Positions 1-4,649 of a stretch of 6,798 nt of DNA are shown one piece after another. Position numbers and translations under genes: made by a program. Each line of letters opens with the position of its first letter. Within the stretch, counting starts at the first letter, position 1. The notes under the pieces were generated by a model that did no database searches, was not told the DNA's origin, and worked only from the letters and a program-made list of their open reading frames with translations. Origin of the DNA: Candidatus Woesearchaeota archaeon (lineage in GTDB: Archaea > Nanoarchaeota > Nanoarchaeia > Woesearchaeales > CALCXY01); contig JASMFX010000134.1 of NCBI GenBank assembly GCA_030751555.1, positions 1-6,798 of the forward strand. The letters are read 5' to 3'.

Positions 1-55
1 TCCATCCAAGAAAAACAGAATAGGTAGGGGTGGGACACTCAATACAAGGTAGCAT
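1..55 (-). CDS. 5' end of an unidentified gene, cut by the window edge
   Basis: An ATG at 55-53 on the minus strand opens a frame that runs to the window edge without a stop, giving 18 visible residues beginning MLPCIECPTP. The same first eight residues appear at 680-657, upstream of the methyltransferase, so this is the left copy of a direct repeat. A CxxC pair (Cys4, Cys7) could be half of a zinc site, but the visible part is too short to assign a family. An AT-rich element (73-80) lies about 22 bases upstream, slightly close for an archaeal TATA box. The next gene upstream on this strand is the methyltransferase, which ends at 81. Coding status is uncertain: the conservation may instead reflect a repeat element that happens to carry an ATG. 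Confidence 0.35.
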   Translation of the reverse strand, partial: MLPCIECPTPTYSVFLGW

Positions 56-65
56 GATGGGTGGT
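23..65. repeat. Direct repeat, left copy
   Basis: This 43-base segment matches 648-690 at 39 positions. The stretch 32-61 is identical to 657-686 over 30 bases. All four differences (25, 26, 31, 62) are transitions, with A or T here and G or C in the other copy. Weaker similarity continues on both sides at the same 625-base offset: leftward through a GTTTTT..TTG..ATGG core (minus strand) with a one-base indel, and rightward to about 80. The two copies bracket the methyltransferase gene. Confidence 0.9.
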
Positions 66-80
66 TTACACGCTATATTT

Positions 81-551
81 TCATTCCATAATATATATGA
101 CATCCATCACTTCATCAATCTCGTTAATAATATTAAAATACTCAGGAATCAATTCCTTTATCCTAGAAAATTCCTGAGATTTCTTCAGCAAACTAATAAC
201 AACTTGACCTTTTGCTACCCTCTTGATCTCCTTCAACCCTTTCTCAACATCCTCAAAATTATGCAGAGCAGTAACGCAAACAACATAGTCAAAACTCTTA
301 TCCTTGAAAGGCAGTTGCTCTCCAGATCCGAACACCTTGATCTTTGGATTCTTCTCAAGTAATGATAAACTTGGATCCAAACCAACCACCTTACAGTCCC
401 AATCACTGCTCAATCCAGAGCCACAACCAATATCCAAGAGAGTATCTGTTTTTTTAGGCTTGATATACTGTTTAATTAAAGCCAGCTTCTTCAACTGCTC
501 TTCTCTATGAAGTTCATCATATCCCTCAGAGATTTCATCGTAATACTCCAT
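81..551 (-). CDS. Class I SAM-dependent methyltransferase (Methyltransf_11 type)
   Basis: A 156-residue protein that should transfer a methyl group from S-adenosylmethionine; the substrate cannot be read from sequence. Visible motifs are the SAM-binding motif I LLDIGCGSG (residues 38-46), the acidic end of strand 2 in VVGLDPS (55-61), and EQLPFKDKSFDYVV (78-91), the usual motif around the end of strand 4. An N-terminal YYDEISEGYDELH segment is typical of small archaeal members, which supports the ATG at 551. A TATA-like element at 576-582, 28 bases upstream, would give a leaderless transcript, and GGAGGT lies almost against the ATG. The frame is also open upstream to an ATG at 680, adding 43 residues with no methyltransferase similarity, whose first codons lie inside the direct repeat. 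I prefer the short form; the fold is compact but has both motif ends. Confidence 0.85.
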   Translation of the reverse strand: MEYYDEISEGYDELHREEQLKKLALIKQYIKPKKTDTLLDIGCGSGLSSDWDCKVVGLDPSLSLLEKNPKIKVFGSGEQLPFKDKSFDYVVCVTALHNFEDVEKGLKEIKRVAKGQVVISLLKKSQEFSRIKELIPEYFNIINEIDEVMDVIYIME

Positions 552-575
552 AACCTCCAGAACACCTCTTAAGTT

Positions 576-582
576 GATAAAT
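576..582 (-). promoter_or_regulatory. Weak TATA-like element for the methyltransferase
   Basis: The minus strand reads ATTTATC, centred 28 bases before the ATG at 551. This is the same geometry as at three other genes in the window. The match to a TATA box is modest. Confidence 0.35.
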
Positions 583-647
583 CTTTGCTTCATAGGGGGG
601 AGGCAAGCCATAGAATCAGCAAGTATACCATCAAAAAAAACATCTTT

Positions 648-690
648 GGCGGGGGCGGGACACTCAATACAAGGTAGCATGATGGGCGGT
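648..690. repeat. Direct repeat, right copy
   Basis: Partner of 23-65 (39 of 43 bases identical; 657-686 is the exact 30-base core). On the minus strand it contains an ATG at 680 and encodes MLPCIECPAPA, in frame with the methyltransferase 43 codons downstream. Relative to the left copy, two codons change Thr to Ala and one proline codon changes silently. After the shared region a run of eight T replaces TTTTTCTT and a base is lost, so the frames diverge. This copy may be a decayed duplicate of the 5' end of the gene at the left edge. Confidence 0.9.
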
Positions 691-720
691 CACAACGCCA
701 TAAATCACACCCAACCAAAA

Positions 721-730
721 ATAATATAAA
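721..730 (+). promoter_or_regulatory. TATA box for the membrane protein / zinc-ribbon operon
   Basis: ATAATATAAA, preceded by an A-rich stretch (717-720) that could act as a BRE, is centred 27 bases before the ATG at 753. Transcription would start at or next to the start codon. No Shine-Dalgarno sequence precedes that ATG, which fits a leaderless message. Confidence 0.65.
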
Positions 731-752
731 CAACCTAAACAAAGTTCTTAAC

Positions 753-995
753 ATGGGAAAAGCATTTTGGGTGATAATAGCACTCCTGGTTATTGGAACA
801 GGAATTATCTACAGCGCTCTCCAGACAGATTTTTCAGATCTTGGTGAAACAAGAACTTTTGTAGGTGCAGTATTTGGATGGTTTAAACAGGTTGGAGGCT
901 CCAGCTATGAAGTTGGCAAAACTGCAGCAGAACAAGATTGGCTTCCTGAACTTGATAATGGAACATTGATAATTAATGATGAAGAGGTGAACTAA
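753..995 (+). CDS. Small single-pass membrane protein, function unknown
   Basis: An 80-residue protein. Residues 4-23 (FWVIIALLVIGTGIIYSALQ) form one hydrophobic helix after a short Lys-containing N-terminus; no signal-peptidase or lipobox site is evident, so it is probably an N-terminal anchor. The remaining ~57 residues are polar and end in an acidic tail after a DWLPEL motif. From memory, similar short proteins with a WLPE-type ending occur in DPANN archaea without a known role. Its stop codon overlaps the next start in TAATG, and the GAGGTGA at 984-990 inside its last codons is the ribosome-binding site of that gene. The pair is therefore co-transcribed and translationally coupled, suggesting linked function. 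Transcription is probably leaderless. Confidence 0.8.
   Translation: MGKAFWVIIALLVIGTGIIYSALQTDFSDLGETRTFVGAVFGWFKQVGGSSYEVGKTAAEQDWLPELDNGTLIINDEEVN
984..990 (+). promoter_or_regulatory. Shine-Dalgarno site of the zinc-ribbon gene
   Basis: GAGGTGA ends four bases before the ATG at 995 and lies within the last codons of the upstream gene. It fixes the start of the zinc-ribbon protein and indicates coupled translation. The first gene of the operon has no such site. Confidence 0.75.
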
Positions 996-1393
996 TGGCA
1001 TTAGAATTACCAGAAAGCACAGAAGAATGCATTTATTTTACAAGAAGAGCAGATGACAATGGGAAAATAATTTGTTGGGTACCGAAAGAAAAATGCCCTG
1101 AGTGCAACGAAGGCTTAATGGGAAAGCCAAAACACGATGATGGCAAGGTAAAAATAAGAGCTAAAGAATACACCTGCCCCAAGTGCAATCATTCAGTTGA
1201 AAAAAAGGAGTATGAAGACACATTAACCGCAAATGTTATCTACACCTGTCCTCACTGTCAAAAAGAGGGAGAGATCCAAATTCCTTTCAAGAGAAAAAAA
1301 GTCCAGGGCGCAGATATGCTCAAATTTCAATGCGAAGGCTGCCAGAAAGATATTGAAATTGCTAAGAAGTTTAAGAAGAAAAAGGAGAAATAG
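995..1393 (+). CDS. Four-CxxC zinc-ribbon protein, function unknown
   Basis: A 132-residue soluble protein with four CxxC knuckles: CPEC (34-37), CPKC (61-64), CPHC (85-88) and CEGC (113-116). Paired in order they make two zinc ribbons separated by the acidic segment EKKEYEDTL. Two further cysteines (12 and 27) are in the N-terminal ELPESTEECIYFTRR region. The C-terminus is strongly basic (KKFKKKKEK), which suggests nucleic-acid or ribosome contact. I recall similar ELPE...CIYFTRR proteins with unassigned function in Woesearchaeota/Pacearchaeota, but cannot confirm this here. It is coupled to the membrane protein upstream. The stop lies six bases from the stop of the convergent toxin gene. 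Zinc binding is a firm inference; any role in transcription, translation or membrane-linked sensing is speculative. Confidence 0.85.
   Translation: MALELPESTEECIYFTRRADDNGKIICWVPKEKCPECNEGLMGKPKHDDGKVKIRAKEYTCPKCNHSVEKKEYEDTLTANVIYTCPHCQKEGEIQIPFKRKKVQGADMLKFQCEGCQKDIEIAKKFKKKKEK
1371..1389 (-). terminator. T-rich stretch after the toxin gene
   Basis: On the minus strand this reads as a run of T and C with a T5 block, starting 11 bases beyond the toxin stop codon. Archaeal polymerase terminates on such tracts without a hairpin. The tract is imposed by the Lys codons of the zinc-ribbon C-terminus, so its role is uncertain. Confidence 0.3.
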
Positions 1394-1399
1394 GGTGTG

Positions 1400-1888
1400 C
1401 TATCCCAATTCTTTCCTGATCACTGAATAAAATTCAGTTGAGCAGTACCATCCTTCCTTTATCATTTGATCAAGTTTATCAAGTGCTTGTTTTTTTGAAA
1501 GCTCCTTTTTATGGATAAGATGTAAAATCATAAAAAAAGTTCCAACACAATCTACCCCTTTATGTTCAGCCATTGCACGCAGGTCTTGGTCATCCATAAC
1601 AGCTGTATAGTTTTCCTGATGTGCTAATTGAATAACTTCCCTATCTGCTCTACTCACTGGCAACTTTTCAATGTCTGGAGAAACTCTAACACCTATTACA
1701 TGTATCCTACCGGCAGATATCAAATCCTTGATAATGGAAGCATCTGGATAACCCTCGCCAGAATTAACTACCTCTTCATGGACAGCCTTGGGAATGACAT
1801 TCTTTGCTGAAATCCCCAATGTCTTTCGGAGCAAGCCAACTTTTCCAAGATAGATTAACGGGCTTGCATCAAACACAAATCCTTTCAT
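1400..1888 (-). CDS. PIN-domain RNase toxin (VapC-like, DUF3368 type)
   Basis: A 162-residue PIN-domain protein, expected to be a metal-dependent endoribonuclease and the toxic half of a toxin-antitoxin pair. The N-terminal strand VFDASPLIYL supplies the first acidic residue (Asp7), Glu38/Glu39 in HEEV the second, Asp82/Glu84 in RADREVIQLA the third, and VMDDQDL (Asp99, Asp100, Asp102) the fourth. All the acidic residues needed for catalysis are thus present. Length and the FDASPLIYL start fit the DUF3368 branch, whose genes commonly follow UPF0175 antitoxins, as here. Its ATG overlaps the antitoxin stop in ATGA, so the two are translated in a coupled way, antitoxin first. The gene converges on the zinc-ribbon gene with a six-base gap. 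It appears intact; the RNA target is unknown. Confidence 0.85.
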   Translation of the reverse strand: MKGFVFDASPLIYLGKVGLLRKTLGISAKNVIPKAVHEEVVNSGEGYPDASIIKDLISAGRIHVIGVRVSPDIEKLPVSRADREVIQLAHQENYTAVMDDQDLRAMAEHKGVDCVGTFFMILHLIHKKELSKKQALDKLDQMIKEGWYCSTEFYSVIRKELG

Positions 1889-2187
1889 TTGAGAGCCCTG
1901 GCAATATCCTTCTTCAACCCTTCAACATCTCTAACCCAAACAACCCCTTCTTTCTTGATAAGATCTGCTAGTTCCCAAACACTGATTCCAGCTAATTCTG
2001 CTGCTTTTGAAAAGGTTATGTGACCTTTTTGCAATAGTTCCAATGCTCTCTTCTTTTTCCATTCTTCTGTAGCTAGTGCTAAGAGTTTCCTTATTGCTTC
2101 AGAAGTCTGCTCAAGCTTTTCATCTTTGGCAAACTCTTTAATGTCATCCTCCATCTTCTCAGATACACGTGTTGATACAATTCCCAT
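1885..2187 (-). CDS. Antitoxin: ribbon-helix-helix plus UPF0175 domain
   Basis: A 100-residue protein. The N-terminus (GIVSTRVSEKMEDDIKEFAK) has the strand-helix pattern of a ribbon-helix-helix DNA-binding domain; the second helix runs to about residue 40. Residues ~50-85, with FSKAAELAGISVWELADLIK, match the helix-turn-helix-like core of UPF0175 proteins, which are encoded next to PIN toxins of this type. It probably binds and neutralises the toxin and represses its own promoter. I chose the ATG at 2187 because GGTGAT sits four bases upstream; an in-frame TTG at 2199 would add four residues but lies ahead of that site. The gene has its own TATA box, and TACATT repeats around the start may be its operator. 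Both domains are intact. Confidence 0.85.
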   Translation of the reverse strand: MGIVSTRVSEKMEDDIKEFAKDEKLEQTSEAIRKLLALATEEWKKKRALELLQKGHITFSKAAELAGISVWELADLIKKEGVVWVRDVEGLKKDIARALK

Positions 2188-2201
2188 TATAATCACCAAT
2201 A

Positions 2202-2219
2202 TACATTGTATAATATGTA
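2202..2219. promoter_or_regulatory. Candidate operator: TACAT-N8-ATGTA inverted repeat
   Basis: An inverted repeat with 5-bp arms and an 8-base AT-rich centre lies between the TATA box (2224-2231) and the antitoxin start, covering the expected transcription start. Ribbon-helix-helix repressors bind such paired half-sites, so autorepression by the antitoxin is a reasonable inference. Two further TACATT copies occur at 2245 and 2258. Confidence 0.45.
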
Positions 2220-2223
2220 AACA

Positions 2224-2231
2224 TTTATAAA
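2224..2231 (-). promoter_or_regulatory. TATA box of the toxin-antitoxin operon
   Basis: A TTTATAAA palindrome centred 40 bases before the ATG at 2187 predicts a start near 2201 and a leader of about 14 bases containing GGTGAT. This leader differs from the apparently leaderless genes elsewhere in the window. Confidence 0.65.
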
Positions 2232-2241
2232 AGTTTCGCTT

Positions 2242-2265
2242 TTTTACATTATCATTTTACATTAT
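2242..2265. repeat. Two direct TTTTACATTAT copies upstream of the toxin-antitoxin promoter
   Basis: The 11-base unit occurs at 2242-2252 and 2255-2265, a 13-base period. It contains the same TACATT core as the inverted repeat at 2202-2219. The second copy overlaps the last codon and stop of the regulator fragment. Extra operator half-sites are possible; chance in AT-rich DNA is the alternative. Confidence 0.5.
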
Positions 2266-2822
2266 GTTTCAACTCCTGGATAGAAATTAAACTTATGCAC
2301 TTTTGAAACTTGCAAAGTGATATATTCTTTAATGATATCTGAATAGTTTTCTTTTAGCTCCATCATGATTTTCCTAAACTGATCTGCATTATCAACATCC
2401 ATATTAATCTCTAAATCCCACTTGCCAAGAGACTTTGAATAAAACCAAATATGCTGTTCAGCATGAAAAAACTCCAATATTGCCTTTTCTCTTTTTTGAG
2501 GGACAGAATGTAAAGAAAACAATACTTTGTAAGATTCCTGATTAAGGAGTGTAGAATTGGGCAAGAGAACGTAATTATGGATTATCTGGGCTTGCTCCAT
2601 TATCTTGATTCTCTTTGCAACAAGATCCGCTGTTTTGCCAATTTTCTTTGCAATTTCAGTGAGAGATACCCTTGCGTTAATCCCAAGACATGAAAGAATT
2701 GCCCTGTCAACAAGGTCAATCTTTGATTCTTTAGCTTCTGATCCAAAATACATTGGTTTTCTTACATTGGGGGAAGAGCTTCCTATCAGATAATCTCTAA
2801 AAAAGAAAGAAGAATAGACCAT
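2262..2822 (-). CDS. Lrp/AsnC-like transcriptional regulator, 5'-truncated (second module only)
   Basis: A 186-residue product. Residues 35-81 (IDLVDRAIL...ARVSLTEIAKKIG...RIKIMEQAQII) form an AsnC-type winged helix-turn-helix; residues ~95-180 fit the effector/dimerisation domain, with a typical GKWDLEI segment and a YSDIIKEYITL...VSKVHK ending. In DPANN archaea such proteins are often about 350 residues with two successive HTH-effector modules. Residues 1-34 here (FFFRDYLIG, MYFGSE) look like the linker between modules, and the similarity continues upstream of the ATG in the same frame (AVKNITYIAEKEIGI, to about 2867) until a TAA at 2869-2871. The first module is therefore missing. The ATG at 2822 has only a poor AGGTA-like site before it. 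It may still make a shortened DNA-binding protein or be a pseudogene. It faces head-to-head with the radical SAM gene, itself truncated. Confidence 0.75.
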   Translation of the reverse strand: MVYSSFFFRDYLIGSSSPNVRKPMYFGSEAKESKIDLVDRAILSCLGINARVSLTEIAKKIGKTADLVAKRIKIMEQAQIIHNYVLLPNSTLLNQESYKVLFSLHSVPQKREKAILEFFHAEQHIWFYSKSLGKWDLEINMDVDNADQFRKIMMELKENYSDIIKEYITLQVSKVHKFNFYPGVET

Positions 2823-2855
2823 GATACCTATCTCTTTTTCTGCAATATAGGTAAT

Positions 2856-3935
2856 ATTCTTGACAGCATCTTAAAGAGTTTTAAAAAAAAAGGAGGCAAA
2901 TTAGTTGCCTGCATGTCAGATGGAGAGCCATTTGTCACTGCAAATTACTCATTTATTATTGAACTAGCAAGATCCTGTGGAAAACATAACCTCCCTTTAC
3001 TTCTCTTCACAAATGGCATCTACTGCACTGATGAGAAGATACAAGAATTAAAAAACGCTACAAAAGGTAAGATATCATATTGCATAAGTATACAAACCGG
3101 AATTAAGGAAAGATATAGAAACTTTATGTTGGCAAGTATAAACAATAATGATAGAGGTGAACAGATCTTTGAAAGGCTAAAGAACAATTTTCCTTCTTGG
3201 AAAGTATTCAATAAAAATATTTTGAGAAAAACAGGTAAGCATGGAATCTCTATTCATACCTATATCATCCCAGGAAAAACAACAGAGAAAGATTTGGAGT
3301 CCCTGAAAAAAATTGTGCAAAAACTAGAGAATATACCCTGGATTGTATCAACTATGGGAAAGAATGTCATGAATCCCTCCAAAATCAATGGAAGTAAACA
3401 ATTGGAGGAAACAAAAGAACTAATTAAAAAATATGATACAGGCCCTACAGCCACACTTTCTTTTGGAAACAAAGAGTATGAAAAGATTTGCTCCTACATA
3501 GCACACAATTTTTTTCCATTTACTAAAGCTAAAGGAGTTTTTGGTATTACCATAAATCCATACAACAAAGGTGCAGTACAAACCTGTCCCTATCACTCCA
3601 TGCTCAGCACAGTAGAATGGTTTAACTTGAAGGAATACCTAGATACCCTGAAAGAAAGTGGAACCCAGATAACAAAGAACCACATAGAAAGATGGCTCGA
3701 CCATGCTGTAAAAATAATGACATTGATAACACAATCCTCATTCACTGTGGCTGGATACGAACATTGTTTAATGAGACACTCAAAAAAACCTGCCATCAAC
3801 ATGCTCATAGCAAGAATCAATGCAAAGATGACAGAGCAAAAAGAAAAGAATCAATGGAAACAAAATGATGAGAATTATTTTCATAAAATAGTAAATGCCT
3901 TAAAGATAACAATCCGTCAAGAACAAGCAGATTAA
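2856..3935 (+). pseudogene. Radical SAM protein lacking its N-terminal cluster region; only start ATG is at 2913
   Basis: From the ATG at 2913 the frame encodes 340 residues. SDGEP (2-6) is the GGEP-type SAM-binding motif, FTNGIYC (32-38) and CISIQTGIKERYRNF (57-71) match later strands of the radical SAM barrel, and HTYIIPGKTTEKDLESLKKI resembles the following repeat. The C-terminal part has TCPYH (Cys225) and EHCLMRH (Cys285), possible ligands of an auxiliary iron-sulfur cluster. The CxxxCxxC motif that binds the catalytic cluster should lie tens of residues before SDGEP and is absent. The frame is open upstream to a TGA at 2739, and ILDSILKSFKKKGGKLVAC directly before the ATG looks like real family sequence, but that stretch has no ATG, GTG or TTG. 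Without the cluster the enzyme could not do radical chemistry. The AAAGGAGG at 2889-2896 is 16 bases from the ATG, too far for a normal ribosome site. Probably a decaying gene; substrate unknown. Confidence 0.7.
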
Positions 3936-4072
3936 AAATCATCCAAAAAAAGATCATCTAATTCGTGCTTAGTGAGCCTTGTTTTGTTCAAAGCGCTTAA
4001 CACTTTTTTCTTGCCTTTGCCGCCAGTTATCTGGTCATAGACAAAATCTCCTTGATTACTTTTCTTTACCAT
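3932..4072 (-). CDS. Small ORF, 46 residues, function unknown
   Basis: An ATG at 4072 opens a 46-codon frame ending TAA at 3934-3932, so its stop overlaps the convergent radical SAM stop. The product has a basic, glycine-rich N-terminal half (GGKGKKK at 17-23), a short amphipathic LSALNKTRLTKHEL stretch and an acidic C-terminus ending DDLFLDDF. There is no membrane segment or cysteine. The composition is protein-like and unlike AT-rich noise, which is the main support. No clear Shine-Dalgarno sequence is present. A promoter at about 4181 with a hairpin and T6 tract at 4090-4139 lies upstream, so expression may be controlled by termination in the leader. No family recognised. Confidence 0.5.
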   Translation of the reverse strand: MVKKSNQGDFVYDQITGGKGKKKVLSALNKTRLTKHELDDLFLDDF

Positions 4073-4089
4073 CTTGATCTAACAAAATT

Positions 4090-4155
4090 AAAAAAGGCCC
4101 AAGAACTCGACAATCTGGGGGATAAGACAAGCCTTGGGCTCGAAATTAATCGTTA
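4090..4155 (-). ncRNA. Candidate small RNA or regulatory leader with terminator-like hairpin
   Basis: On the minus strand GCCCAAG (4139-4133) pairs perfectly with CTTGGGC (4103-4097) around a 29-base loop containing a C5 run, and one C later a T6 tract follows (4095-4090). A good TATA box at 4177-4186 predicts a start near 4155. A transcript of about 66 nt would therefore have its own promoter and end, as a free small RNA does. Alternatively it is the leader of the 46-codon ORF that begins 18 bases further on, with the hairpin acting as an attenuator. It does not fold as a tRNA (no T-arm) and lacks C/D boxes. The whole 3936-4288 stretch holds otherwise only the small ORF, this promoter and an imperfect repeat at 4243-4277. 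Confidence 0.4.
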
Positions 4156-4176
4156 CTAAACAGTAGAAAATAGCTC

Positions 4177-4186
4177 ATATATAAAG
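4177..4186 (-). promoter_or_regulatory. TATA box for the minus-strand transcript at ~4155
   Basis: The minus strand reads CTTTATATATG preceded by GAAAG, a good TATA box with a plausible purine-rich BRE. No gene start lies at the expected distance, only the hairpin region and then the 46-codon ORF. This is one of the clearest TATA boxes in the window. Confidence 0.55.
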
Positions 4187-4242
4187 CTTTCTGTTTGATA
4201 CTACTCTGAAGTTGTAAATAATATCATATTTTTAGATTTATT

Positions 4243-4277
4243 ACTATTAGAAAATTATCACTATTGAGAAAGATAAC
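4243..4277. repeat. Imperfect tandem direct repeat (two ~17-base units)
   Basis: ACTATTAGAAAATTATC (4243-4259) is followed directly by ACTATTGAGAAAGATAAC (4260-4277), similar over most positions. It lies just downstream of the RNase P protein gene. No function is evident, and in such AT-rich sequence it may be fortuitous. Confidence 0.4.
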
Positions 4278-4288
4278 AATCCCATTAC

Positions 4289-4597
4289 TCACTTATACCC
4301 ATATCGCATCATTCCCTTACATTCCTTACAGTGATACACCACTTTGCCCTTGTTTGTCCGAACAGTAACATTTATACCAGGCTTAAAACAGCTAAAACAA
4401 TGCTTGCAAAAGCTTCTTTTAAGGGATTTAGGAAATCTTACCTTGTAGCGCATCCCAACCCTCCTTGCCTTCTGAACATATTTCCTTGATAATGCCTTAT
4501 TGCTACTAATCAAATCGCCTGCCTTAGCCATATATTCCTCTATTTGCATAAACGCAAGTTCTCGTTTTTTAGGGCTAGTTGGCTTGTAGGAACGCAT
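4289..4597 (-). CDS. rnp4: Ribonuclease P protein component 4 (Rpr2/Rpp21 family)
   Basis: A 102-residue protein of the archaeal RNase P holoenzyme, which removes 5' leaders from precursor tRNAs; this subunit, known from other archaea to pair with Rpp29, supports the catalytic RNA's specificity domain. Two N-terminal helices (to about residue 55) lead into ARRVGMRYKVRFPKSLKR, the characteristic stretch before the zinc ribbon. Zinc ligands are CKHC (64-67) and CKEC (90-93), with the usual PGINVTVR between them and a C-terminal MMRYGY. An extra cysteine (Cys70) follows the first knuckle. Length is normal and the gene looks complete. The start at 4597 lies 26 bases from a TATA-like element shared with the divergent coiled-coil gene, suggesting leaderless transcription. 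Confidence 0.93.
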   Translation of the reverse strand: MRSYKPTSPKKRELAFMQIEEYMAKAGDLISSNKALSRKYVQKARRVGMRYKVRFPKSLKRSFCKHCFSCFKPGINVTVRTNKGKVVYHCKECKGMMRYGYK

Positions 4598-4619
4598 AAA
4601 TCATAATAAAACCTAAATC

Positions 4620-4627
4620 TTTAATAA
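4620..4627. promoter_or_regulatory. Shared TATA element between two divergent genes
   Basis: TTTAATAA is centred at 4623.5, exactly midway in the 52-base gap between the RNase P protein start (4597) and the coiled-coil protein start (4650). It reads TTATTAAA on the other strand. The ~26-base distance to each ATG is what archaeal TBP-directed initiation requires for leaderless transcripts in both directions. No Shine-Dalgarno sequence precedes either gene. Confidence 0.6.
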
Positions 4628-4649
4628 CTTTGCTGTATTACCTTTTTTC

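Noticed and set aside
53..59. ATGATGG-like C box in the direct repeat, suggesting a C/D guide RNA
   Set aside because: No D box (CTGA) or paired internal boxes lie at suitable distances in either repeat copy.
30..362. 110-codon plus-strand frame starting with GTG
   Set aside because: It lies antisense to the methyltransferase, whose motifs are unmistakable, and its own product has no recognisable features.
2188..2199. TTG at 2199 as antitoxin start
   Set aside because: The GGTGAT site is positioned for the ATG at 2187, and the four extra residues are not part of the ribbon-helix-helix pattern.
2889..2896. AAAGGAGG as ribosome-binding site for the radical SAM ATG
   Set aside because: It is 16 bases from the ATG, too far, and is explained by the Lys-Lys-Gly-Gly-Lys codons of the extended open frame.
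2894..2910. AGGCAA / TTGCCT hairpin just before the radical SAM ATG
   Set aside because: A 6-bp stem with a 5-base loop inside apparently ancestral coding sequence; probably chance.
4096..4139. Possible tRNA or split-tRNA half because of a 7-bp acceptor-like stem
   Set aside because: There is no T-arm with TTCGA-type loop, no anticodon arm, and the span is far too short.
4087..4173. Open frame through the hairpin as a leader peptide (minus strand)
   Set aside because: It has no ATG or GTG; the only near-start is a TTG close to the end.
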